Shown piece after piece: positions 18,618 to 26,588 of a stretch of 42,845 nt of DNA. A program made the position numbers and the translations under genes. The notes beneath the pieces are model-generated. The model did not search any database. It was not told the DNA's origin and saw nothing but the letters and a program-made list of their open reading frames with translations. Numbering within the stretch: the stretch's first letter is position 1; the number at the start of each line of letters is the position of its first letter. Source of the stretch: JAPKZH01 sp964537875 (GTDB lineage: Bacteria; Acidobacteriota; Aminicenantia; Aminicenantales; UBA4085); assembly GCA_964537875.1 (NCBI GenBank), contig CAZIDN010000031.1:1-42845 (forward strand), read 5' to 3'.

Positions 18618-21041
18618 CTATTTTATTTCCGAAATCAAGCTGTCCAGCTGCTGCCGTTCCTTCTCGCTCAGTCGGTTCGAATATTTTTCCCTGCACATGT
18701 TCAGGACCTTCAAGGCCTCTTGCTTTCGGCCGGTTTCGATCAGGGTGATCCCCAGGTTGAAATAGGTGTCGGTAAAGCCGGGATCGATGTCCAGGACCTG
18801 CTTCCAGCAAGAAATGGCTTGCTCAAAATCTCCGGCATACCTGAACGCGACTCCCAGCCCGTTGATGGCAGAAACCAGTTCGGGCGAAGCTTCCCTGGCT
18901 TGGGTATAATATGTGATAGCCTTTTCCAAGTCATCTTTTTGTTTCTGCCGCCTGAAAAGCGAGAGGTGGAAGGTGCCCATGCTGCTCAAGGCTATGGCAT
19001 TGTGAGGATCCATGGACAGGGCTTTTTCCAGAGATTCACGCGCTTTTTCCAGATTTCCCTTGTTGAAGTATCCCAGCCCGACCTGGGTCCAGACCATGCT
19101 GTTGCCCTTGCCATTGGCGACAAGGTCCAGCAGCCATGTGTTGGCCATCTCGAATTCACCGATTTTCATCAGCAGCCCCCCGATATCGGCCTGAATATCG
19201 CCGCCGGCGGGATCGGCGGCCAGGGATCGGTTTTTCAAAAGATTTTTCAGGATTTCCAGAGACTTCTCATTTTTCCCGAGCTCGGCGAGCCGGGAGGCAT
19301 ACTCAAGCTGGAGCCGGACGTTTTGCGGTTCCTGGCCCAGCGCTTTTTCCAGACAGGAGAGAGCCGGGGCGACCCTGCCGGTTTTCTGGTAGATGGTTCC
19401 CAGCAAAATATTGGCTTGGCTGAGGCGGGGATTCTTGGCCAATTCCTCGATATAGATTTTTTCCGCTTCGCTCAACCGGCCGGTCGAGGTGAACAACTGG
19501 GCCAGAGATAGCTTGAAACGGTCGCTCTCCGGGTATTTTTCAGCCGCTTGTCTCAAGGTTTCTTCCATCTTTCTTGGGTCATTTTTCTTCTTGTCCAGGA
19601 GATATTGATAATCGTAAAACTGCGGCAGCTTCCAATCTTTGAAGTCCGATCGGATGCCTTGAAGCTCCTTTTCCGCCTCGCTCCATTTTTCGGAATAGAT
19701 CAGCCGTTCGACTTCGATCATCCGTTCGATGGCGTCGATTCCCTTTTTCGGGTCGACGGCTCGATTGTCCTCCCGGCTCTGCTCAACCTTTCCCAGGGCT
19801 TCCTGTTTTTTCCCCGGGTGCTGTTCGAAATAACGCCTCACCGCCATCTCCATCCTTTGGGCCACATCGCTTTTTGTCGAAACCAGGTTTTCCGTTTCGA
19901 CGGGATCGGTTTTCAAATCGTACAGCTCGGCCTCCGGTAAAGAGATGTATTTGTAATTTTCGCTGATGAGGCCGGTCAAAGGGGCAAAACCCATTTCCTT
20001 GAATCCGAACAGGCTTTCAAAATAGACCGGCTGATCGATCCGCCGATCCCGATTCTTTTTCGAGAGCAGATGTAAAAAACTCTTTCCCTGAATTCCGGCC
20101 GGGCTTTCCAGGTTGAAGAGCTGGAGCAGGGACGGCATGAGATCCAGCAGCCTGACCCTGGATGGGACAACAAGTTTTTCCTTGAAGACGGCGGGATTAT
20201 AAATGATCAAGGGAACCTTGAGGGTCGGCTCATAGCAGAAAAGGCCGTGGCCCCATTCCCGGTGCTCGCGAAGAGATTCGCCGTGACTTCCAGCGATCAC
20301 GACCACGGTCCTGTCCATGACCTTTTTAGCCTCCAGGGCGCGAACGATCTCTCCGACATAATGATCGACCAAGGCCACTTCGCCGCTGTAAGGGTCGTTT
20401 TCAAACATTTTGGCATATTCGGGAGGAGGCTCATAGGGGGCCTGGGGATCGGAGAAATGCACCCAGGCGAAGAATTTATTGGGCGTCCAATTTTCAAGCC
20501 AGGATTGAAACCTGGAATAGACCCGGTCTGCGGCAATGGACGTCCGGACATTGTGGATGATAGAGCCGTAATCGAGCGAATCGTCATAGGCATCAAAACC
20601 CTGTTTCAGGCCGAATTTGGAATGCAGGAAATAGGAGGAGACCAGGCCATAGGTCTCGAACTCATGATTTTTCATCACCTCCGCCCAGGTCTGCTCGCTC
20701 TCGGGCAAGAAATCGGTACCGTCGTTGTGGACCCCATGGGCCAGCGGTTCTCTGCCCGTAAAAATCGTGCAGTGCGACGGCAGGCTGAGCGGGACGGATG
20801 CATAGCAGTTCTTGAACATCAACCCCTTTTCCGCCAGGCGATCGATGTTCGGAGTCTGGGCGTTTTTAGAACCATAGGCGCCGATGCGGTCAACCCTCAG
20901 GGAGTCGATGGTGATGAGAAGCAGGCTGAAATTCTCACCGCGTCTCAAGCTTGGGATTTTCCGGCTCTTTTGGCAGCCGGGATGAAGTACGAAGATCAAG
21001 GCCAGCATGGCCAGTACGGGAGCGAGCGCCCGCGGGCTCAT
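18618..21041 (-). CDS. Sulfatase-like (alkaline phosphatase superfamily) lipoprotein with TPR repeats
   Basis: An 807-residue protein. The ATG at 21041 is preferred: it follows aagga with good spacing and begins a clean lipoprotein signal ending LHPGC (C23). An in-frame ATG at 21086 lacks a ribosome site. A sulfatase-like domain covers about 35-420 with metal-binding TIDSLRVDRIG (D46) and SLPSH at 86-90 where sulfatases have CxPSR, so the nucleophile position is Ser. The usual DHGE metal motif reads SHGE (S252, codon agt), a lost metal-binding Asp. About 420-800 is TPR repeats. The protein may be inactive or altered. It shares an operon with the SGNH/TPR gene 21 nt downstream. Confidence 0.82.
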   Translation of the reverse strand: MSPRALAPVLAMLALIFVLHPGCQKSRKIPSLRRGENFSLLLITIDSLRVDRIGAYGSKNAQTPNIDRLAEKGLMFKNCYASVPLSLPSHCTIFTGREPLAHGVHNDGTDFLPESEQTWAEVMKNHEFETYGLVSSYFLHSKFGLKQGFDAYDDSLDYGSIIHNVRTSIAADRVYSRFQSWLENWTPNKFFAWVHFSDPQAPYEPPPEYAKMFENDPYSGEVALVDHYVGEIVRALEAKKVMDRTVVVIAGSHGESLREHREWGHGLFCYEPTLKVPLIIYNPAVFKEKLVVPSRVRLLDLMPSLLQLFNLESPAGIQGKSFLHLLSKKNRDRRIDQPVYFESLFGFKEMGFAPLTGLISENYKYISLPEAELYDLKTDPVETENLVSTKSDVAQRMEMAVRRYFEQHPGKKQEALGKVEQSREDNRAVDPKKGIDAIERMIEVERLIYSEKWSEAEKELQGIRSDFKDWKLPQFYDYQYLLDKKKNDPRKMEETLRQAAEKYPESDRFKLSLAQLFTSTGRLSEAEKIYIEELAKNPRLSQANILLGTIYQKTGRVAPALSCLEKALGQEPQNVRLQLEYASRLAELGKNEKSLEILKNLLKNRSLAADPAGGDIQADIGGLLMKIGEFEMANTWLLDLVANGKGNSMVWTQVGLGYFNKGNLEKARESLEKALSMDPHNAIALSSMGTFHLSLFRRQKQKDDLEKAITYYTQAREASPELVSAINGLGVAFRYAGDFEQAISCWKQVLDIDPGFTDTYFNLGITLIETGRKQEALKVLNMCREKYSNRLSEKERQQLDSLISEIK

Positions 21042-21102
21042 TTTTTGTCCTTGCCCGAGATCTTGTCCCTTAGAGCCTGAAATCATTTTTTTGCCCGCGA
21101 AA

Positions 21103-21132
21103 AATATACCGCCTGCTTATGACAGAAGTCAA
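21103..21132 (-). promoter_or_regulatory. Promoter for the sulfatase-like/SGNH operon
   Basis: On the minus strand TTGACT (21127-21132) and TATATT (21103-21108) are separated by 18 bp. The predicted transcript starts near 21096, leaving a leader of about 55 nt before the preferred start at 21041. Confidence 0.65.
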
Positions 21133-21139
21133 GGATACT

Positions 21140-21214
21140 AATATCAACGTAATAATTAAAATGACAACCCTGTTCGGGCGGCGCTTAGGCCGCCCGCAGC
21201 CCCCGGGCCCCAGA
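21140..21214. repeat. Palindromic MITE-like element, copy B (left part only)
   Basis: It matches the left end of the element at 29240: aacgtaataattaaaatgac, then gttcgggcggcgcttaggccgcccgcagcccccgggcccc. The similarity stops after about 75 bp and the other terminal repeat is absent, so this is a truncated copy. It lies in the divergent intergenic region just outside the promoter at 21103. Confidence 0.7.
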
Positions 21215-21284
21215 GGGCGGGGGGCGATTCCGACCCCGATAGAAAATCACGCAAACGGAGATACTTACGAAAATCTTTCGTTTC

Positions 21285-21313
21285 TTGACATCGATCCTCC
21301 CCGGCGTTATAAT
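21285..21313 (+). promoter_or_regulatory. Consensus sigma-70 promoter
   Basis: TTGACA (21285-21290), an exact 17-bp spacer and TATAAT (21308-21313): both hexamers match the E. coli consensus perfectly. An inverted repeat (cctccccg at 21296-21303, cggggaagg at 21322-21330) flanks the minus-10 and could be an operator. It drives the short frame at 21335 and the vWA-like gene at 21411. Confidence 0.85.
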
Positions 21314-21334
21314 TTTTTTATCGGGGAAGGCGAC

Positions 21335-21397
21335 ATGATTATCGAGCTAGCAAGGGAGAGCGCACGCATAGGGGAGAAACGGATTCCAAGAGCATAA
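21335..21397 (+). CDS. Possible 20-codon leader peptide
   Basis: This short frame begins ATG ATT ATC GAG, encodes MIIELARESARIGEKRIPRA and stops at 21397. A ggaagg site lies 4 nt before the ATG, about 15 nt from the predicted transcript start. The stop is only 13 nt before the start of the vWA-like gene. It could be a leader peptide coupling translation to the next gene, or a chance frame; there is no similarity evidence. Confidence 0.35.
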   Translation: MIIELARESARIGEKRIPRA

Positions 21398-21410
21398 ATT
21401 GGAGGACTTT

Positions 21411-22295
21411 ATGAAAAAGATGTCGCGGCTGGGCGGTTTGATCGTATTGTTATTTATCCTGACGGTGAACCCATGCGCGCCGCAAGAAGGGGGTACGCCC
21501 CGGAATTTTGTTCTTTTATTCGATATCCTCAACTACACGAGGGACGTAGGCGATGCCGTCACCTTCTTTTACACCCAGGTCTTGGCACCCGGCGATCAGT
21601 TGGTTATCTATACTCCGGCCCGGGTTTATGGCTTTTCCAAGGACACCCTGGCCAAGCCCAAGAGGGAATTGAGCGAGGCCATGAAGGAAAAGCTCCGGGG
21701 CGATACGGCGGCCTGCAGCTCGAACTATAAAACCATTTTCAACGAGATGAAGAATCAAGCCGGTGCCATCGAGGGCGGCCAGGCGACGAGCGCGGATGGC
21801 CTGTCCGGGATCAAAAACTCCCTGACCATGTACCGCCAGGATATGGAAAACCTGCGGACCTTGCGTCAGGTCAACGAGCCGCTCCTGATGAAGATTGTCG
21901 ATATGTTCAAAACTCAGTCGGGCAAAAATCATCTGGTCATGATCTATGAGGCCGAGTTCAGGCCGATTCCCAACAAGGATACGCTCTCTCGCCTGAGGGC
22001 CATTCCTGAAATTGCTTTTATCGTGGCCGAGCTTTTTGCGAGCGACGACCAAAAATCGCCTCTTGACGCCCGGAAATTCAACGATCTGCTGAGGGAAGCG
22101 AAGATCAGTCTTCATTTTCTCTATATCAAACCCAAGGATAAATCCTCGGTCCAGGATTTCAAGGAACATTCGGCGGATATGTATGATGTCTTTTCCCAAA
22201 TCGCCAAGGCAACCGGCGGGATCGTGGAAACTACGGCCAGCCCGGAAGCGGCCCTAAAATCGCTTGTCAAAGCCATCGGTGAAGATTCGAAATAG
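21411..22295 (+). CDS. Secreted vWA-like protein with degenerate metal site
   Basis: A 294-residue protein with a signal peptide (to about residue 25). The mature start NFVLLFDILNYTRDVGDAV resembles strand 1 of a von Willebrand A domain, but the metal-ion adhesion motif DxSxS reads DILNY, so metal binding is doubtful. The end, IAKATGGIVETTASPEAALKSLVKAI, resembles the last strand and helix of VWFA-related domains in secreted Acidobacteriota-type proteins. The assignment rests on pattern only. The ATG at 21411 follows ggagga; an in-frame TTG at 21399 is not preferred. The consensus promoter upstream suggests strong expression. The next gene, a TonB-dependent receptor, lies in the same direction after 223 nt. 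Confidence 0.6.
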   Translation: MKKMSRLGGLIVLLFILTVNPCAPQEGGTPRNFVLLFDILNYTRDVGDAVTFFYTQVLAPGDQLVIYTPARVYGFSKDTLAKPKRELSEAMKEKLRGDTAACSSNYKTIFNEMKNQAGAIEGGQATSADGLSGIKNSLTMYRQDMENLRTLRQVNEPLLMKIVDMFKTQSGKNHLVMIYEAEFRPIPNKDTLSRLRAIPEIAFIVAELFASDDQKSPLDARKFNDLLREAKISLHFLYIKPKDKSSVQDFKEHSADMYDVFSQIAKATGGIVETTASPEAALKSLVKAIGEDSK

Positions 22296-22312
22296 GAGGA
22301 GAAAAGTTCAGA

Positions 22313-22365
22313 AAATTGGATTTCTATCCAATTTGTTGGATTATTTCTGGCTTGATCCCTATATA
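22313..22365 (+). promoter_or_regulatory. Hairpin and candidate promoter ahead of the TonB receptor gene
   Basis: An 8-bp hairpin (aaattgga with tccaattt) ends the vWA-like gene without a T-run. It overlaps the approach to a possible promoter, TTGGAT (22336-22341) and TATATA (22360-22365) with an 18-bp spacer. The match is moderate. Confidence 0.35.
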
Positions 22366-22438
22366 AAGGGGTATTTTTGAAAAAAATATTGGCATATATC
22401 TTGCTGCCTGTTTTGATGAATCTTTTGACAAGGAGGTG

Positions 22439-22540
22439 ATGCGATTTTTCAGGAAAGCACGAGCAATACGTGTGAATTTTCGGAAAAGAAGTGTTTTTAT
22501 TTTTTTGAGGAGGTCTGAATGCTTAAAAAAATTCTTTTGA
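22439..22540 (+). CDS. Possible 33-codon Arg/Lys-rich leader peptide overlapping the TonB receptor start
   Basis: This short frame is preceded by aaggaggtgat, an 11-nt match to the complement of the 16S 3' end, the longest such match I noticed in the window. However, it runs into the ATG at 22439 with almost no spacing from its 3' part. The peptide begins MRFFRKARAIRVNFRKRS and is rich in arginine and phenylalanine. It ends at TGA 22538-22540, 22 nt inside the receptor gene in another frame, so ribosomes would terminate just beyond the receptor ATG. That geometry suits translational coupling. No similarity supports it as a protein. Confidence 0.35.
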   Translation: MRFFRKARAIRVNFRKRSVFIFLRRSECLKKFF

Positions 22541-25347
22541 CGTCGGCAATCCTTCTCCTTGCCGGGCTGGCTTTTTCCCAGTCGACCCAAACGGGGAACA
22601 TCTTCGGCCGGGTTCTCTCTCCGGAAGGCGAAGGACTGCCGGGAGTGTCCGTGACCATCACTTCTCCGGCTATGATCATTCCCTCGAGGGCCGTCGTCAC
22701 GGGAGAGAACGGGGCTTTCCGATTCGCCTCCCTGGCCCCCGGCGATTACCAGATGACGTTCGAACTGCAGGGGATGAAAACGGTGATCCGCAAGGGCGTG
22801 AAAGTGCCGGTCGCTCAGACGGTGACGATCGATATCACCATGGAAATGAAAACCGTCGAAGAAGCCATCACCGTCATCGGTCAGAGCCCGACGGTGGACA
22901 AGATGCGGACGACGCGTCCGGCCAACATGGATAAGATGTTTCTCCAGTCGCTTCCCGCCCCCCGCAACCTGAATACCTACGTCAACATGGCCCCCGGCAT
23001 TGACGGCCTGTCCGCCCACGGCGGCTCCACAATGGACAATGCCGTCCTCCTGGACGGCGTGAACCTGATTGATGCGGCCACGGGCGTGCAGGCGGCGGGC
23101 GTCAATTTCGGGCTGGATATCATGGAAGAGCTATCGTTGCAGGCCAGCGGCTTGACGGCCGAGTACGGCAGCGTCCGCGGCGCCGTGATCAACGTCGTGA
23201 CCAAATCGGGCGGCAACAAATTCAGCGGCAGCGCCTCCTTCTATTTCAACCAGGAGAAGCTGAAAGCCGACAACACGCAGGGCACACCGCTGGCGGGAGC
23301 GAAGAGCGGCAATAAGCTGGAATACGAGCCGATCATTACCCTGGGCGGACCGATCATCAAGGACAAGCTGTGGTTCTTTCTGAACGGCAGTTTTAACAAC
23401 TCCGAACGCTTTGTCGCCGGCTATCCCGGAAACTGTGCTCCGGGCAGCGAGAAACCCGTTAAAACCTTTGTTCCCTACCCCTTTCTAAAACTGAGCTTCC
23501 AGCCGGGAGCCAATGACAAATTCACTCTGTCTTACAACTATTCCAATCAGCTCAGCGACGACGGCGGCGCCTCCAAGTTCTCTACGGAAAGCGTTACCCA
23601 AAAGCGGGAGGCCCCGGGCCATGTTTTAAATCTCCAGTACACCAAGTTTTTCAGCAACAACTTCATCGCCAACCTGAAATACGGCATGGTCCTCTACCAG
23701 CTGCTCCTCAATGGCAAAGGCAGCGAGGCCCAAGTCTATGAAGCGAATACCGGTATTTCCTCGGGCAACTCCTGGCGGAACCATGACCTCTACACCCGAA
23801 ACCGGTTCCAGTTCAACGCCGATGCCACCATGTTCATCGACAACTTAGCCGGCACTCACGAGCTCAAATTCGGCGGCGAGGTCCAATATGCCCACACGAC
23901 GTGGGATATCTACGGAGTGAGCGATCCGGTCACGGGCGGGTGCTACATCACGAAGTACGGGAACGATTATTATAGCGCCCTGACGCTGAAGGGCAATGGG
24001 TTCAGACGCATCGACCACATGATCGATTATGCCGGCTTTTTCCAGGACGCCTGGTCGATCACCCGGAACCTCAACCTCAGCCTCGGACTTCGCCTCGAAT
24101 ACAACAGTATTGTCTATCCCGCCCAGAACACCGAAGAGGGCCCCATTGAATTCCTGGGGAAGACATACAACCGCAGCATTCCGGAAAGCATCAAGATGTA
24201 CAGCTGGATGAATCTGGCCCCCCGGGTGGGATTGATCTATGACCTCTTTTCCGACGGCAAGACGCTCTTCAAGGCCAGCTGGTCCCGCTACATCATTCCC
24301 AACCAGATCGGCTTCATCAACCTGGCCCATCCCAACGGCTGGTTTGGTTATACCCAGTATCTGAATACCGACGGTTCGATCAAACCGGGAGTCGTCTCTC
24401 TCTGGGCCATGCCCGGCGGCTTCCAAAACGGCGGCGCCCAGGTCGGCTATAAGGATAACAAGCTGGAAGCCGGCTACACCGACGAGCTGACGATCGGCGT
24501 GGAAAAAGAGTTGTTCACCGACTTCTCCATCGGCGCCCGGTATATCCGAAAGTGGGACCGCAATCAGCCCAACATGGTGGATGCCGCGCAGATTGATATC
24601 GACAAGCTGTTGTCGACGGGCGAACTCGACTGGAGCAAGAACTGGACCTCGAAAACGGTCGTCGACCCCTACAACGGCCAGACGCTGACCTTCTACGAAA
24701 GGATCAACCTGACGGCCACCGAGATCTACTTTGTCAATCCTCCAGGGCTCGATAGGGATTACGATGGGTTTGAGCTGACACTGAACAAGCGGTATTCCCA
24801 GGGGTGGGCGCTGAATATTTCCTACGTCTATGCCAAATCCAGAGGTTTGCTGACCACGACCCGAGGTGACGAATCCCTGGGCGGCGCCGTGGCGGGTTTC
24901 TACCAGAGTCCCAATGCCCATACCAATGCCCTCGGCGCGCTGCCTCTGGAAAGGCGGCACCAGTTCAAGGTCGAAGGTCTCGTGAAAGGCCCATTCGGGC
25001 TCAACCTCAGCGGGTATTTCCGATACCTCTCCGGCCTGCCCACCACCCGGACTGCCTCCAACAACTACCTGGGTTTATCCTTGAAACAAAACGTGTCAAT
25101 CTACGCTGAAGAGAGAGGTCACACATTTATGCCGCCTACCGTGCAGCTTGACTTGAGACTGGAAAAGACCTTCAGACTCAAGCCCATCACCTTCGGTGTC
25201 TTCGCGGATTGCTTCAATGTCTTCAACCGCGGCGTGGCTACGGGCTGGTGGATGAATTCGAGCAACCTGACCACCTACAAATACCAGCAGATGACCGCCA
25301 TCAACGACCCTCGCATTTTCCAGCTTGGAGCCAGGATCGAGTTCTAA
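22519..25347 (+). CDS. TonB-dependent receptor with carboxypeptidase-regulatory-like domain (Oar-like)
   Basis: A 942-residue outer-membrane receptor. The signal peptide covers about 1-20. A carboxypeptidase-regulatory-like beta-sandwich (about 24-112) begins TGNIFGRVLSPEGEGLPGVS. A plug domain (about 125-235) includes the DGVNLIDAATG turn and VRGAVINVVTKSGGNKFSG, the usual entry into the barrel. The remaining 700 residues are alternating aromatic strands ending in FQLGARIEF, a typical outer-membrane C-terminal strand with terminal Phe. Such receptors import large ligands (oligosaccharides, peptides, metal complexes) using TonB energy; the ligand is unknown. The ATG follows gaggaggt. A strong terminator follows at 25366. 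TonB-ExbBD genes are not in the window. Confidence 0.92.
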   Translation: MLKKILLTSAILLLAGLAFSQSTQTGNIFGRVLSPEGEGLPGVSVTITSPAMIIPSRAVVTGENGAFRFASLAPGDYQMTFELQGMKTVIRKGVKVPVAQTVTIDITMEMKTVEEAITVIGQSPTVDKMRTTRPANMDKMFLQSLPAPRNLNTYVNMAPGIDGLSAHGGSTMDNAVLLDGVNLIDAATGVQAAGVNFGLDIMEELSLQASGLTAEYGSVRGAVINVVTKSGGNKFSGSASFYFNQEKLKADNTQGTPLAGAKSGNKLEYEPIITLGGPIIKDKLWFFLNGSFNNSERFVAGYPGNCAPGSEKPVKTFVPYPFLKLSFQPGANDKFTLSYNYSNQLSDDGGASKFSTESVTQKREAPGHVLNLQYTKFFSNNFIANLKYGMVLYQLLLNGKGSEAQVYEANTGISSGNSWRNHDLYTRNRFQFNADATMFIDNLAGTHELKFGGEVQYAHTTWDIYGVSDPVTGGCYITKYGNDYYSALTLKGNGFRRIDHMIDYAGFFQDAWSITRNLNLSLGLRLEYNSIVYPAQNTEEGPIEFLGKTYNRSIPESIKMYSWMNLAPRVGLIYDLFSDGKTLFKASWSRYIIPNQIGFINLAHPNGWFGYTQYLNTDGSIKPGVVSLWAMPGGFQNGGAQVGYKDNKLEAGYTDELTIGVEKELFTDFSIGARYIRKWDRNQPNMVDAAQIDIDKLLSTGELDWSKNWTSKTVVDPYNGQTLTFYERINLTATEIYFVNPPGLDRDYDGFELTLNKRYSQGWALNISYVYAKSRGLLTTTRGDESLGGAVAGFYQSPNAHTNALGALPLERRHQFKVEGLVKGPFGLNLSGYFRYLSGLPTTRTASNNYLGLSLKQNVSIYAEERGHTFMPPTVQLDLRLEKTFRLKPITFGVFADCFNVFNRGVATGWWMNSSNLTTYKYQQMTAINDPRIFQLGARIEF

Positions 25348-25365
25348 TTCTCTCGCAGCAAGCAC

Positions 25366-25398
25366 AAAGGGAGACACTCCGTGTCTCCCTTTTTTTTT
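25366..25398 (+). terminator. Rho-independent terminator after the TonB receptor gene
   Basis: A perfect 12-bp stem aaagggagacac/gtgtctcccttt with a 3-nt loop is followed by a run of Ts. It lies between convergent genes, but its T-run favours the plus strand. Confidence 0.92.
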
Positions 25399-25456
25399 GA
25401 CAACTTTTTAAAATGCGATTTGAAAAGAGAGGGGCTTCTTCTCTTAAAGAATCTCC

Positions 25457-26443
25457 CTACGGGATCTTGGATATTTTTTTGATGATGTCCTTGGCCAGGG
25501 CCACGTCGGGATCATCAGCAGGGCTTGTTTCGATGAACTTGGTGAAGGATTCAACGGCCTTCTGGGTGTTCCCCCTGTTCAGCCAGGCATAGCCCAATTT
25601 CAAATAGGATTTGGGCCAGTCGGGCTTGATCCGGATGGCCATCTCATAGTACCGGATGGCCTCGTCGGCATTCCCGGCCTGCATCATGATTTCGGCGACA
25701 TTGAAAGCCAGGGCGTGGTCGGCGGGATCGATGTCGATGGATTTTTTGAAGTATTGTTCGGCTTCCTTGAATTTGTTCTGCCTCATATAGGCGTCTCCGA
25801 TGCCGGAGAAAACCTGGGCCGTAAGCTTAGGGTCTTTTTTATCGGCCGCCTCGGCGTTCAATCCGTCAAGGACCTTCTGGTACTCGCCAATGGCCTTGTC
25901 GTATTCCTGGAGCTCCATGAGGCAGTTGGCCACGTTGAGCCTGGCTTTGTACAACGACGGATATTTGTCGATGAACGCCTGATAAAGAGCCTGGGCTTCG
26001 GCGAACTTCTTTTGCTCAAACAGGGCATTCCCCTGAAGCAGCATTTCTTTGGAGCTGTCGCTGAGGCCCTCCGCCGCCGCATTTCCGACGGCTTTTTTCA
26101 GGATGATTTTTTGCTCAGGATTTCTATTGACGCCGGAGACAACTAACGGGATCGTCGACGGGACATAGCCTTCCTTGGAGGTTGTTATTGAGATCGCTCC
26201 TTTGCCCAAGCCGATAAATCCCCACTGCCCCTTGGCGTTGGAGACCGCCGTCTTTTTATTAACAAATTGAAGGTACTCCAGGATGATCAAAGCCCCCTCA
26301 ACGGGCTTCCCGGCTTCATCCACCACGGTTCCCGTCAGGCGGCCCGATCCTCTCCCCTCCTGGGAGTAAATCGCAGACCCTGATAAAGCCAAAATCAGCA
26401 GGCACACAGTTACGATGACTAGGACAGCCGTGTTCTTTTTCAT
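25457..26443 (-). CDS. Secreted carboxypeptidase-regulatory-like/TPR protein
   Basis: A 328-residue protein with a signal peptide (to about residue 28). A carboxypeptidase-regulatory/PEGA-like domain (about 33-115) starts GRLTGTVVDEAGKPVEGALI. About five TPR repeats occupy about 130-325, for example AEQYFKKSIDIDPADHALAFN and AIRYYEMAIRIKPDWPKSYLK. It is probably a periplasmic scaffold protein. The regulatory domain is of the same type as in the TonB receptor it converges with, hinting at a shared envelope role (inference). The ATG follows aaggaga at good spacing. A candidate promoter is at 26482-26510. Confidence 0.85.
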   Translation of the reverse strand: MKKNTAVLVIVTVCLLILALSGSAIYSQEGRGSGRLTGTVVDEAGKPVEGALIILEYLQFVNKKTAVSNAKGQWGFIGLGKGAISITTSKEGYVPSTIPLVVSGVNRNPEQKIILKKAVGNAAAEGLSDSSKEMLLQGNALFEQKKFAEAQALYQAFIDKYPSLYKARLNVANCLMELQEYDKAIGEYQKVLDGLNAEAADKKDPKLTAQVFSGIGDAYMRQNKFKEAEQYFKKSIDIDPADHALAFNVAEIMMQAGNADEAIRYYEMAIRIKPDWPKSYLKLGYAWLNRGNTQKAVESFTKFIETSPADDPDVALAKDIIKKISKIP

Positions 26444-26481
26444 CGTCGTATCTCCTTCGGTGTTTTTATCCCTGAATTTTT

Positions 26482-26510
26482 ATTTTATCATGCTTATTGG
26501 AAAAACGAAA
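26482..26510 (-). promoter_or_regulatory. Candidate promoter for the regulatory-domain/TPR gene
   Basis: On the minus strand TTTCGT (26505-26510) and TAAAAT (26482-26487) are separated by 17 bp in a locally AT-rich stretch, 39 bp upstream of the start codon. The minus-35 match is weak. Confidence 0.4.
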
Positions 26511-26588
26511 CCCGGACGGCCTAGAACAGGCCGCAAGGGTCGAGAAAGGGCGAAGCTTGATACCGCCCTGGAGGAGAAGGAGGACAGC

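Noticed and set aside
22425..22430. TTGACA as a minus-35 for the TonB receptor gene
   Set aside because: No acceptable minus-10 lies 16-18 bp downstream; it overlaps the strong ribosome site of the short frame.
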